Below, one piece after another: positions 49,474 through 57,746 of a stretch of 64,000 nt of DNA. The notes below the pieces were generated by a model. The model had not been told where the DNA came from. It worked only from the letters and a program-made list of their open reading frames with translations, and did no database searches. The translations under genes were made by a program, and so were the position numbers. Source of the stretch: Superficieibacter electus. Lineage in GTDB: Bacteria; Pseudomonadota; Gammaproteobacteria; Enterobacterales; Enterobacteriaceae. Position 1 is the stretch's first letter, and each line of letters opens with the position of its first letter. The stretch lies in the NCBI RefSeq assembly GCF_002915575.1, contig NZ_PQGD01000011.1:62001-126000 (forward strand), written 5' to 3'.

Positions 49474-50340
49474 TCAGAGAGAGTAGTAAGAAGGGTGATT
49501 CAGATCGGTCAGCAGGTCCGCTTCCTGTGGCTGCCAGTTAAGCAGACGACGAGTCTGTTCACTGCTAACCGCCATATCCGCCGCCGCCATCATGGCAAAC
49601 CAGCCAAAGTGCTCCGCTTCCCGTTCACCCGAGGGCAGACCAAGATTACGGCCAATGGTTTGCGCAATGGTGCGCAGGGGGATCGCCTCTTCGGCGACTG
49701 CATGGTAAACCTGTTCTGTCACGCCCTGCTCCAGCGCCAGGCGATAAACCCGGGCTGCGTCAAGACGGTGTACGCCTGACCAGCAGTTATTACTGTTGCC
49801 TGGCCAGGCAGAAATCCCCTTCTCCCGCGCCAGACGGATCAGGATCGGCAGAAAACCGTGATCGCCGATGCCGTGAACCGAAGGTGGCAGACGCACGGCA
49901 GCAGCGTGGATGCCCCGCGCGTTCAGCGCCCTGGCGGCGGATTCCGATTTACGCAGCGAGGCCGGATTAGGCAAATCCAGCTCCGTTGCGCCTTTGGGTA
50001 AGCCGGAAAGACCGGAAGTTACCAGCAACGGACGGTCAGAGCCTGCCAGCGCGTCGCCCAGCAATTCAATGGTCCGCCTGTCCTGCTCGCAGTTCTCGAT
50101 AAAGCGGGAAAAATCATGATTGAACGCCGTGTGAATCACCGCATCAGCGTTCGCTGCCGCCTGCGTGAGTACCCCGACGTCCTCCAGCGATCCTTTCACG
50201 GCCTGCGCCCCTGCCGCCGTCAATCGGACTGCCTGCTCATCTGCCCGAACCAGACCGGACACCTGATGCCCATTGCTCAGCAATTCTTCAACTACCGCGG
50301 AACCCAGCCAGCCGCTGGCACCGGTCACAAATACATGCAT
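49474..50340 (-). CDS. NAD(P)-dependent extended/atypical SDR oxidoreductase
   Basis: 288 residues; Rossmann nucleotide motif TGASGWLGSAVVEEL at the start, then LVTSGLSGLP in place of the usual active-site strand, with no clear YxxxK. It resembles NAD-dependent epimerase/3-beta-HSD-like proteins of unknown substrate. GGGAGAGAGCG gives the ribosome site. It lies 12 bases downstream of the methyltransferase gene on the same strand, so both form one unit next to the divergent TetR gene, which probably controls it. Confidence 0.8.
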   Translation of the reverse strand: MHVFVTGASGWLGSAVVEELLSNGHQVSGLVRADEQAVRLTAAGAQAVKGSLEDVGVLTQAAANADAVIHTAFNHDFSRFIENCEQDRRTIELLGDALAGSDRPLLVTSGLSGLPKGATELDLPNPASLRKSESAARALNARGIHAAAVRLPPSVHGIGDHGFLPILIRLAREKGISAWPGNSNNCWSGVHRLDAARVYRLALEQGVTEQVYHAVAEEAIPLRTIAQTIGRNLGLPSGEREAEHFGWFAMMAAADMAVSSEQTRRLLNWQPQEADLLTDLNHPSYYSL

Positions 50341-50352
50341 CGCTCTCTCCCG

Positions 50353-51011
50353 TTAACCCAGTTTAATGGATAGTTCTACGTCATCAGCAAATGACACGGA
50401 CAGGAAGCCGTTTGCTGTGTCTCGTACATATGCCAGATACTCCGGGCTATGATCGGCATCATCAGCCACAATCAGCGCACCTGGCCGCAAATGTGGTTCC
50501 AGCAGAGCCAGAATCTCCGGATAGAGTGCCTTAGCCCCATCCAGTAATAGCAGATCAATAGAGGCGGGTATATCCTGCGCCAGGGTTTGTAACGCGTCCC
50601 CTTCGCGGATCTCTACAAGGTCGGCCAGCCCGCCAGCAAGCATGTGTTCACGTGCCCGCGCCACTTTTGCCGGTTCAAATTCACTGCTGATAAGTACACC
50701 GCCACCGTTATCCCGTAGCGCTGCCGCCAGATGCAGAGTAGAGATACCAAATGATGTGCCAAACTCGACAATGGTCTTTGCTCGGGTGCTGCGTGCCAGC
50801 ATATACAGAAGTTTACCGGTCTGGCGCGAGACGGGTAACCAGAGATCCTTCAGCAGCCCATAAAAATCCATATATTCGTTTTGCTACGCATCAGACGCTC
50901 ACTTTCATGATGTGAAAGTGTCGCCAGTACCGGGCTGGTAGCGGCATCGGCTTGTTGCAACAATTTATCCAGTAAGGATGACAGCGGTGCAGAGGTCAGG
51001 GTAGAGGTCAT
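50353..51011 (-). pseudogene. O-methyltransferase, frameshifted at an A4 run
   Basis: SAM-dependent methyltransferase of the small-molecule O-methyltransferase type: VEFGTSFGISTLHLAAAL binds SAM, SEFEPAKVARAREHM and LLLLDGAKALYPEIL follow. The frame from 50871 down (172 residues) lacks the N-terminal helices. They are encoded upstream in another frame from the ATG at 51011 (MTSTLTSAPLSSLLDKLLQQ to SERLMRSKTN). The two frames would join as RSKNEYMDFYGLLKDLW if one A were added to the A4 run (TTTT at 50879-50882 on the plus strand). This may be a true inactivation, slippage-dependent expression, or a base-call error; the downstream part alone has an ATG without a good ribosome site. Confidence 0.8.
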
Positions 51012-51034
51012 ATCGTGATCCTGAAATAAAAATA

Positions 51035-51075
51035 TGAATAATTCGTCGTATTGATATAATGCGATGAATTATTCA
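51035..51075. promoter_or_regulatory. Inverted repeat, candidate TetR operator
   Basis: TGAATAATTC (51035-51044) and GAATTATTCA (51066-51075) are perfect 10-base complements, extended inward by CGTCG/CGATG-type partial matches, with a 21-base centre that holds TTGATATAATG, a possible -10. It lies in the gap between the divergent methyltransferase (start 51011) and TetR (start 51115) genes, the expected place for an autoregulatory site. Confidence 0.65.
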
Positions 51076-51114
51076 CATTCGCTATTCGCATTCTTCAACT
51101 GAGTTTTTTCATCA

Positions 51115-51762
51115 ATGACATCACGCCCGATCCCGCGTATTTCCTCACGTAAACAGCCAAAGCAGGCGCGTTCCGCCGGGCTGGTCGCTGCGATTTTGCA
51201 GGCCGCTATTCAGGTTTTACAGAAAGAAGGTGCGGCACGTTTTACCACTGCGCGAGTGGCGGAAAAGGCCGGGATCAGTATTGGTTCGCTGTACCAGTAT
51301 TTCCCAAACAAAGCCGCGATATTATTTCGTCTCCAGTATGACGAATGGCAACAGACCACCGCCCTGCTGCAACGGATTATTGAAGACCAGCGCCAGACGC
51401 CTCATGCACGCCTGCGCAAACTGGTGCATGCCTTTATCCAGTCCGAATGCGAAGAAGCGGCGATGCGCGTGGCGCTCAATGATGCAGCGCCCCTTTACCG
51501 GGATGCCCCGCAGGCCCGGGAAGCAAAATCAGCAGGAGAAGCGTTGTTTATGGCCTTTACGGCCGAACTGCTTCCACACGCGCCGCAGGCAGTGCGTGCA
51601 CTGGCCTGCGAAATGCTCATGACAACCTTAAGCAGCGTGGGCCGTGCTCTTTCAGAAACCCCGCGTTCATTATCCGAAATTACCCTACGGGCAGAGGCGC
51701 TGGCGGATATGTTCGATGCCTGGCTGGGCAAAACAGCAGAAGACGCACTTTTGTGTACTTAG
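51115..51762 (+). CDS. TetR/AcrR-family transcriptional regulator
   Basis: 215 residues. N-terminal TetR helix-turn-helix (about 22-68: LVAAILQAAIQVLQKEGAARF, TARVAEKAGISIGSLYQYFPNK). The C-terminal ligand domain (about 90-205) is helical and not recognised. Divergent from the methyltransferase-SDR pair and likely their repressor through the inverted repeat in the shared gap. The inducer is unknown. Confidence 0.88.
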   Translation: MTSRPIPRISSRKQPKQARSAGLVAAILQAAIQVLQKEGAARFTTARVAEKAGISIGSLYQYFPNKAAILFRLQYDEWQQTTALLQRIIEDQRQTPHARLRKLVHAFIQSECEEAAMRVALNDAAPLYRDAPQAREAKSAGEALFMAFTAELLPHAPQAVRALACEMLMTTLSSVGRALSETPRSLSEITLRAEALADMFDAWLGKTAEDALLCT

Positions 51763-51780
51763 TGTGTAAAATTACACACT
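51761..51780. promoter_or_regulatory. 20-bp palindrome between TetR and PTS genes
   Basis: AGTGTGTAA-AA-TTACACACT is a perfect nine-base inverted repeat overlapping the tetR stop and lying 64 bases before the PTS IIB start. It is followed by GATCACACAT. It may be an operator for the PTS genes or a weak CRP-like site (TGTGT-N6-ACACA). No T run, so termination is less likely. Confidence 0.5.
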
Positions 51781-51843
51781 GATCACACATCTGTTTTTCC
51801 TCACATGCTTTAATCTCTCTTAACAAACAACGAGGGATTACCG

Positions 51844-52125
51844 ATGAAACATATGATGATTTGTTGCGGCGCTGGCGTCGCTACCAGCACTATTGCCTTA
51901 AATAAATTGCAGGACTTTCTGAAAAAAGAGAATTTGCTCGATAAGGTGAGGATCTCCCAGGGTACGGTCGCGGAGGCAAAAACCCGTGACGATGTTGATT
52001 TTATTGTTTCCACCTCACCGGTCTCGCTGTCTGTTCCGGTGATTAATGCCCTGCCGCTATTAACTGGCATGGGCGTGGATAAAGTTTTCAGCAGCGTGAA
52101 AGAACATATTCTCGCCGAGGGATAA
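51844..52125 (+). CDS. PTS galactitol-family IIB component
   Basis: 93 residues of the GatB type. Phospho-accepting Cys8 in the loop CGAGVATST; the rest follows the IIB fold (VDFIVSTSPVS, ALPLLTGMGVDKV). It takes phosphate from IIA and gives it to the sugar bound by IIC. CGAGGGATTACC precedes the ATG. The closest well-known relatives are GatB and SgcB; the substrate is not known. Confidence 0.9.
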   Translation: MKHMMICCGAGVATSTIALNKLQDFLKKENLLDKVRISQGTVAEAKTRDDVDFIVSTSPVSLSVPVINALPLLTGMGVDKVFSSVKEHILAEG

Positions 52126-52128
52126 TCT

Positions 52129-53493
52129 ATGTTTATTGTCGATTACATCGTTAATTTAGGGGCATCGGTGATGATGCCGCTTATCTTTATGATCCTCGGG
52201 CTGATATTACGTATCCCGGTATCACGGGCGATTAAAGCCGGTTTAATGGTGGGTATCGGATTTATTGGCTTAAGTATTACCGTTAATCTGATGATTGATT
52301 CCCTGACGCCAGTCAGCCACGCCATTGTCGAACGCTTCGGATTAAATTTCTCGGTTCTGGATGTAGGCTGGCCTGCCGCGGCGGCCGTGGCGATGGGCAC
52401 GCGCGTCGGCGCGCTGGTGATCCCGGTGTGCGTGGCGATTAATATGCTGATGCTATATACCCGCACCACCCGCGTACTTAACGTTGATGTCTGGAACCTC
52501 TGGCATCACGCATTTACCGGGTCACTGGTTACGGTAATTACCGACAGTCTGTGGCTCGGTATTTTTGCCGCCGGTATTAACTGTATTATTACGATGGTAA
52601 TTGCCGATCGTACCAGCAACGATGTGGAAAAATACCTGAATCTGCCGTCTATTTCCGTGCCACACGGTTTTTCGGCTTCATTTGTACCTGCGGCATGGCT
52701 GGTGAATGCCATTGTCGATCGTATTCCGGTCGTACGGGATATTAAAATTGATACCGAAGCCATTCAAAAACGGCTGTCGATTTTAGGCGACCCGGCCTCG
52801 CTCGGGGCTATTATCGGCGCGCTGCTGGGAATTATTGCCGGGATTGAGGTGAAAGCGATTTTACAGACCGCGATTACCATGGCGGCGGTGATGACCATTA
52901 TTCCCCGGATGGCGAAAATGCTGATGGAAGGGGTTTATCCCATTAGTGAACGTATTCAGGAAATTGCACAATCTCGCGCCGGATCGTTTGGCAAAATTGC
53001 GATTGGTCTGGATTCGGCGGTGAGCGTTGGCCACCCCGTGACCCTTTCCGTTTCCATGCTGATGATCCCGGTGATGCTGGTGCTGGCCGCCATCGTGCCG
53101 GGTAACCAGTTTTTACCATTTGCTTCACTGACCGGTTTACCCTTCGCTTTCGTGCTGGTTACTGCCGTCTGCCGGGGCGATATGTTCCGCACGCTGCTGA
53201 CAGGTTTATTAACTCTGAGCCTGGCGCTGTTGATCGGTACCAACCTCGCGCCGATTGTCACCAGCACCGCCGTCAGCACCGGTTTCTCTCTGCCGCAGGG
53301 TACCACCAGTATCAGCAGCGTGGACTACGCCGGCGCTATGCTGCCGTGGGTCATTATCCAGAGTTTCTACTTTAAAGTGGCGGGCGTTGCGGTACTCAGC
53401 CTGTGCACCCTGGGCCTGGTACTGTGGAACCGACGCAAGCTGCAACAGGAAAACAGCCTGATGGCGGAAGCGGCACAGAAGGAGGAGGCGTAA
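52129..53493 (+). CDS. PTS galactitol-family IIC permease
   Basis: 454 residues with some ten to twelve hydrophobic helices. GatC-family blocks: IPVSRAIKAGLMVGIGFIGL near the N-terminus, NDVEKYLNLPSISVPHG in the middle (typical loop of galactitol permeases) and LDSAVSVGHPVTLSVSML later. It forms the sugar path of the PTS. Three bases separate it from IIB and one base is shared with IIA. Confidence 0.92.
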   Translation: MFIVDYIVNLGASVMMPLIFMILGLILRIPVSRAIKAGLMVGIGFIGLSITVNLMIDSLTPVSHAIVERFGLNFSVLDVGWPAAAAVAMGTRVGALVIPVCVAINMLMLYTRTTRVLNVDVWNLWHHAFTGSLVTVITDSLWLGIFAAGINCIITMVIADRTSNDVEKYLNLPSISVPHGFSASFVPAAWLVNAIVDRIPVVRDIKIDTEAIQKRLSILGDPASLGAIIGALLGIIAGIEVKAILQTAITMAAVMTIIPRMAKMLMEGVYPISERIQEIAQSRAGSFGKIAIGLDSAVSVGHPVTLSVSMLMIPVMLVLAAIVPGNQFLPFASLTGLPFAFVLVTAVCRGDMFRTLLTGLLTLSLALLIGTNLAPIVTSTAVSTGFSLPQGTTSISSVDYAGAMLPWVIIQSFYFKVAGVAVLSLCTLGLVLWNRRKLQQENSLMAEAAQKEEA

Positions 53494-53948
53494 TGTTATT
53501 TAGCCCGCAACGTGTATTGATTTTCAACGACCCGGTCAGCCGAAGCGATGCCCTGCGCCAGCTGGCCGCTACGCTGGAAGCGGAAGGTCTGGTTAAAGCG
53601 TCGTTTGCTGAGGGCGTATTAGCCCGCGAGGCGATTTACCCTACCGGGATCTTTATGGAAACCCACAGCATTGCCATTCCGCACACTGAATTTGAGCATG
53701 TAAACCAGACCGGCTTTGCGGTTGGCATCAACCACAGCGGTATTGAATTTCAGCGGACGGATGAACCTGACGAGACCGTTAAACCTGACATTATCGTTAT
53801 GATGGCCATCGATCCTGCCTGCGAAAAGGTCGCGATCATCCAGTCGCTGTTTGCCCTGCTGGCGGATAAGGCAAAGGTGGAGAATTTGTGTGAACTCGCC
53901 CCGGAGGACATCGCAAAAGAGTTCACCAACGCCGTCATCACACGGTAA
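53493..53948 (+). CDS. PTS galactitol-family IIA component
   Basis: 151 residues of the fructose/mannitol-galactitol IIA fold. Phosphorylatable His64 in SIAIPHTEFE. Its ATG uses the last base of the IIC stop, after GGAGGAGG. The order B-C-A differs from E. coli gatABC. No sugar-phosphate dehydrogenase, aldolase or kinase gene accompanies the three components. Confidence 0.9.
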   Translation: MLFSPQRVLIFNDPVSRSDALRQLAATLEAEGLVKASFAEGVLAREAIYPTGIFMETHSIAIPHTEFEHVNQTGFAVGINHSGIEFQRTDEPDETVKPDIIVMMAIDPACEKVAIIQSLFALLADKAKVENLCELAPEDIAKEFTNAVITR

Positions 53949-54000
53949 ACTTCCCGTTGTCGGATTTACTGTGTTGACGCCGGAAACGCAAGGGAAAAAG

Positions 54001-54324
54001 ATGCTTCGAATCAGCGATGTTATTGAGCTAACGATGGTCAGCCGTAAGACCATCTATAACGCCATCAACAGCGGGCGGCTGAAGTATCAGCTGGTCACTG
54101 TGGATAATCGTCAGGTTCGGATGTTTCATGAAGAGGATGTCCTGCAGGCGTTCCCGAAAAACAGCCGTTCGCTGACCCAGGAGCAGGAGATCCAGGCCTT
54201 GAGGGAAGAAGTTGCTTCCCTCAAGTTTGCCTTAACGGAACTGCAAAAAGCGGTTAACGCCATGGACCCGGAAAGCGAATACGAAATGAAAGCGGTGAAA
54301 AGCCCGCCGAAAAAAATGCCGTAA
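54001..54324 (+). CDS. Small HTH protein with coiled-coil tail
   Basis: 107 residues. The N-terminal half has an excisionase/MerR-like helix-turn-helix (LRISDVIELTMVSRKTIYNAI, followed by the wing DNRQVRMFHEEDVLQAF). A heptad-rich coiled coil follows (about 60-88), then a basic proline tail. No ligand domain. It lies 52 bases after PTS IIA on the same strand and may be its regulator. Start at 54001, with AAGGGAAAAAG upstream; a GTG at 53971 would give ten more residues. Convergent with the SDR gene, five bases away. Confidence 0.75.
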   Translation: MLRISDVIELTMVSRKTIYNAINSGRLKYQLVTVDNRQVRMFHEEDVLQAFPKNSRSLTQEQEIQALREEVASLKFALTELQKAVNAMDPESEYEMKAVKSPPKKMP

Positions 54325-54328
54325 TGGA

Positions 54329-55156
54329 TCAGACCCTCTTATCCACGCTCAGCGCTACCGTTTTATGTACTTCAAGAAGCTGTAAACGCCCGTTTAATGC
54401 CTCCCGGATAGAGTGATACGCCTTACTGCCCAGCGCCAGACGGAACGGCGGGTGGTCGGCATCCGCCGCCGCAATAATCGCATCCACGGTTTTCACCGCA
54501 TCGCCGTTAATGGCAATGGTGCCTTCTGCCAGCCCCCGTCGTACCTCACCGGCTGGTGTATTATCATAGCAGGCCAATGGCGCAGCGATATCAACGCCTG
54601 CGGCGAAATTCGTTTCCGTTGGCCCCGGTTCCGCCAGTATAAAATCAATGCCGAAGGGAGCGACTTCCTGAGCGACAGATTCAACAAACCCTTCAATACC
54701 CCATTTGGTCGCATGATAGAGGCTGAAATTGGGCCAGGCCATTTGCCCGCCCTCGGACGAGACCTGCACGATGCGCCCGCCCTTTTGCTGACGCAAATAC
54801 GGCAGCGCCGCGCGAATGAGCTGAATGGAGCCGGTGAGATTGGTGGCAATTTGCCGCTCAATTTGCGCGTCGCTGACCTCTTCCGCCGCACCAAATAAGC
54901 CGTATCCCGCATTGCTGACCAGCACGTCAACGCGGCCCTCAAATGCCTGCTGTACCACGCGGCGTAACGCAGTAGTGTCAGTGACGTCCAGTATCATGAC
55001 CCGCAAACGCTCACCATAGATCGTCTGCAGATCGTCCAGCGCGCCGGGTTTACGCAGGGTGGCAATCACGCTATCGCCACGCGCCAGCAGACGCTCGGTC
55101 ATTAATCGCCCCAGCCCGCTGGAGGTGCCGGTAATAAACCAGGTTTTTGTCTTCAT
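54329..55156 (-). CDS. Short-chain dehydrogenase/reductase
   Basis: Classical SDR of 275 residues: cofactor motif TGTSSGLGRLM, NAG motif VSNAGYGLFG, Ser in VQVSSEGGQ and YxxxK as YHATK. The Arg in LRKP favours NADPH. The start at 55156 has CGGAGTCG upstream. Divergent from a LysR gene (93-base gap), which is its probable regulator. Substrate unknown. Confidence 0.9.
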   Translation of the reverse strand: MKTKTWFITGTSSGLGRLMTERLLARGDSVIATLRKPGALDDLQTIYGERLRVMILDVTDTTALRRVVQQAFEGRVDVLVSNAGYGLFGAAEEVSDAQIERQIATNLTGSIQLIRAALPYLRQQKGGRIVQVSSEGGQMAWPNFSLYHATKWGIEGFVESVAQEVAPFGIDFILAEPGPTETNFAAGVDIAAPLACYDNTPAGEVRRGLAEGTIAINGDAVKTVDAIIAAADADHPPFRLALGSKAYHSIREALNGRLQLLEVHKTVALSVDKRV

Positions 55157-55248
55157 GCTCGACTCCGTAAAAGAGGTTAACTCACCACAACAGGTTATGG
55201 CACTATCACTGACATGATAAGACTCACCAAATGGCATGCAGAGGTGAA

Positions 55249-56175
55249 ATGAAATCACCAGTGAAAACCCCGACGCTCTCCGATCTGAAAGCGTTTATGG
55301 CCGTTGCGGAACAGCGCAGTTTTCGCCGCGCGGCGGATCTGTCCGGCGTTACCCGCTCGACCTTAAGCCACGCCATTCGCACCCTGGAGGCGCGTCTCGG
55401 GGTTCGTCTGCTGCACCGAACCACCCGCAGCGTGTCGTTGACCGCCGCCGGAGAACAACTATTGCGACGTATCTCTCCGCATCTGAACGGCCTGGCGCTG
55501 GCGCTGGAAGAGGCGGCAGACGCTCAGGGTACCCTGCTCGGGACGCTGCGCATTAACGGCGGTGAAGAAGCAATCTATTTATTGTTGAACACGGTGGTGC
55601 CGGAGTACCAGGCGCGCTATCCCGGAGTGGAGCTGGATTTGGTGGTCGACGGCCGGCTGGTAGATATTGTTGCGGAAGGTTTTGATGCCGGGCTACGGCT
55701 GGCAGAAGATGTGCCGGCGGATATGGTGGCAGTGCGATTTAGTGAAGACGTGCGTTTTCTGGCGGTGGCATCGCCGGATTATCTGGCCAGGCACCCTGCT
55801 CCCGCGACACCGGACGAGCTGGCAAATCATCATTGTATTCGTCAGCGTCTGCCCAGCGGCAGGCGCTATCGCTGGGAATTCGCCCGCCACGGACAGAGCA
55901 TGGCGCTGGATGTGCCCGGCACGCTGACGCTCAACAGTTCACCGCTGATGGTGGAGGCTGCGCTTAACGGGCTGGGCATCGCCTATGTCCCGGAAATGCA
56001 TGCCCGAACGGCGCTTGATGACGGCAGGCTGGTCACGGTACTGGAACCGTGGTGCCCGCCGATCCCCGGTCTGTGCCTGTGGTTTCCGGCTAACCGTCAC
56101 ATGCCCGCCAGCCTGCGGGCGCTTATCGAGCTGATAAAAGAAAAACGCGTTAGTCAGTCGGCAGGCGGGCAATGA
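55249..56175 (+). CDS. LysR-family transcriptional regulator
   Basis: 308 residues: HTH (about 15-65, FMAVAEQRSFRRAADLSGV, TRSTLSHAIRTLEARLGV) and substrate domain (about 95-300). GAGG five bases before the ATG at 55249 decides against the ATG at 55231. Belongs to the group that regulates divergent SDR or quinone-reductase genes. Its 3' end overlaps the convergent RidA-family gene by 26 bases. Confidence 0.9.
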   Translation: MKSPVKTPTLSDLKAFMAVAEQRSFRRAADLSGVTRSTLSHAIRTLEARLGVRLLHRTTRSVSLTAAGEQLLRRISPHLNGLALALEEAADAQGTLLGTLRINGGEEAIYLLLNTVVPEYQARYPGVELDLVVDGRLVDIVAEGFDAGLRLAEDVPADMVAVRFSEDVRFLAVASPDYLARHPAPATPDELANHHCIRQRLPSGRRYRWEFARHGQSMALDVPGTLTLNSSPLMVEAALNGLGIAYVPEMHARTALDDGRLVTVLEPWCPPIPGLCLWFPANRHMPASLRALIELIKEKRVSQSAGGQ

Positions 56176-56548
56176 CTTTAATTTCAAAGCGAAAGCCATA
56201 CAGCCAGGTGACGCCGACTCCCGTCAGCGTCGGCCAGGGCGCGTCCCCCCAGTATTCCGGCAGCACCTTCCAGACCGTATCCAGCGTGGTTTCAGGGTCA
56301 ACCAGATAAACGGTGACATCCACCACATCCGCGAAGGTACAGTCTGCCGCCGCCAGCACGGACTGTAAGTTATCAAACGCCAGGCGAATTTCCTGCTCCA
56401 GTTCAGGTGCGGGTGAACCGTCTTCACCACTGCCGACCTGCCCTGAGACAAATAAAAACCCGCCGGATTTCACAGCAGGTGAATAACGATTTTGCTCATA
56501 GAGAACCTGACGTCCGGCAGGAAAGACGATATCTTCTGGCTTTTTCAT
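56150..56548 (-). CDS. RidA/YjgF-family protein
   Basis: 132 residues of the RidA superfamily, typically trimeric imine/enamine deaminases. Blocks: YSPAVKSGGFLFVSGQVG, LDNLQ-type FDNLQSVLAAADCTF and DVTVYLVD. The active-site arginine of true RidA proteins (usually in the C-terminal P-RxxV block) is not obvious: the corresponding place reads WPTLTGVGVTWLYG, so it may be a non-deaminase subfamily. A strong GAGGGGGG precedes the ATG. Overlaps the end of lysR. Confidence 0.82.
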   Translation of the reverse strand: MKKPEDIVFPAGRQVLYEQNRYSPAVKSGGFLFVSGQVGSGEDGSPAPELEQEIRLAFDNLQSVLAAADCTFADVVDVTVYLVDPETTLDTVWKVLPEYWGDAPWPTLTGVGVTWLYGFRFEIKVIARLPTD

Positions 56549-56678
56549 ATGACCCCCCTCTTGCAACACAACAGCGTGTTAAAAGGGATGATAATTGCCC
56601 CTGCGCACAACCACTATGCCTGCAAAATGGGATGCGCTGGTGAAGATGATTCAACGATAGTTTACAGGGCGAGAACAT

Positions 56679-57569
56679 TTACACTGGCGGAAACAACGCA
56701 AACGCCGCTTTCATTTCTTTCGCCTCCTCACCCGGGCTGCGGCCAAACTGGCGGCGGAATTCGCGGTTAAACTGTGACGGGCTTTCATAGCCCACCCGAA
56801 ACGCGGCGGCAGCGGCGGTCAGATTATCGCGGATCATCAACAGCCGCGCCTGGTTCAGGCGGATCGACTTAATATATTGCAACGGTGAGGTGCCGGTGAC
56901 CTGCTTAAAATGCTTATGGAAAGCAGGAACGCTTAATCCGGCATCTCCGGCCAGCGTATTGACCGGGAGCGGCTGCGCGCAGTCGCCGTGAATGCGCTGT
57001 AGCGATCGGGCAATACTGGCAAACTGACCGTGGTGGGCCAGCGCGGCGCGGATGGCGCTTCCGCGATCGCCAATCAGCACCCGGTAGTACAGCTCCCGCA
57101 CAATTTGCGGCCCGAGAATACTCGCTTCCTCCGGGCAAGCCAGCGCGCGCAGCAGACGTAGCGTGGTATCAGCAAGAGGTTGATCGAGCGGAGTGGAAAT
57201 AATCCCTTCAGGCGCAGCGTCCACGGACGTTGCCGGGCGCTCCAGTACCAGCGCCAGTTCAGATAGCACGCGCAGATCCAGCGTCACTGCCACGGCCAGC
57301 AACGGTTCTTCTGCACTGGCTTCAGTTTCTGTCGAGAAAGGCAGCGGCACCGACAGGACCAGATAATGCTGCGGATCGTAATGGTAAACCCGGTTTGCCA
57401 GATAGCCTCTTTTATGCCCCTGGCAAACAATCACAATACAGGGCTCATACACCACCAGCGTACGCGCCAGCGGGCGGTTGGAACGCATAAAACGCACGCT
57501 CTCCAGCAATGAGCATGTATAACCTTCGTGCGGAGCCAGGCGGTTAAGGAGCGACACCATCTCATCCAT
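56679..57569 (-). CDS. AraC-family transcriptional regulator
   Basis: 296 residues. N-terminal AraC_N-type domain (about 1-170; VVYEPCIVIVCQGHKRGYL, YLVLSVPLPF) and C-terminal double HTH (about 190-290; LPVNTLAGDAGLSVPAFHKHFK, SPLQYIKSIRLNQAR, AFRVGYESPSQFNREFRRQFG). It resembles YqhC-like aldehyde-responsive regulators. Two ATGs in tandem; the second fits GGGGGT better. Divergent from an SDR gene, its likely target. Confidence 0.9.
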   Translation of the reverse strand: MDEMVSLLNRLAPHEGYTCSLLESVRFMRSNRPLARTLVVYEPCIVIVCQGHKRGYLANRVYHYDPQHYLVLSVPLPFSTETEASAEEPLLAVAVTLDLRVLSELALVLERPATSVDAAPEGIISTPLDQPLADTTLRLLRALACPEEASILGPQIVRELYYRVLIGDRGSAIRAALAHHGQFASIARSLQRIHGDCAQPLPVNTLAGDAGLSVPAFHKHFKQVTGTSPLQYIKSIRLNQARLLMIRDNLTAAAAAFRVGYESPSQFNREFRRQFGRSPGEEAKEMKAAFALFPPV

Positions 57570-57746
57570 CATGCTACCCCCGTTGATAATTAAGCAATCA
57601 TACTGCCGTTTATCCGTCCCAAAGTGAACGCCGTAAATACAATCAGGCAATCATCAGAGAGGAATGCGCCTGTTTTGCGCTCCCGCATCTCACTAGCATT
57701 GAGCGTGCAACCTTACCCGTTCATTTAGCAAATATCAGGAGTCATT

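Noticed and set aside
56679-57650. Longer start of the AraC gene at 57650
   Set aside because: The extra 27 residues precede a good ribosome site and have no family similarity; the tandem ATGs at 57572/57569 fit better.
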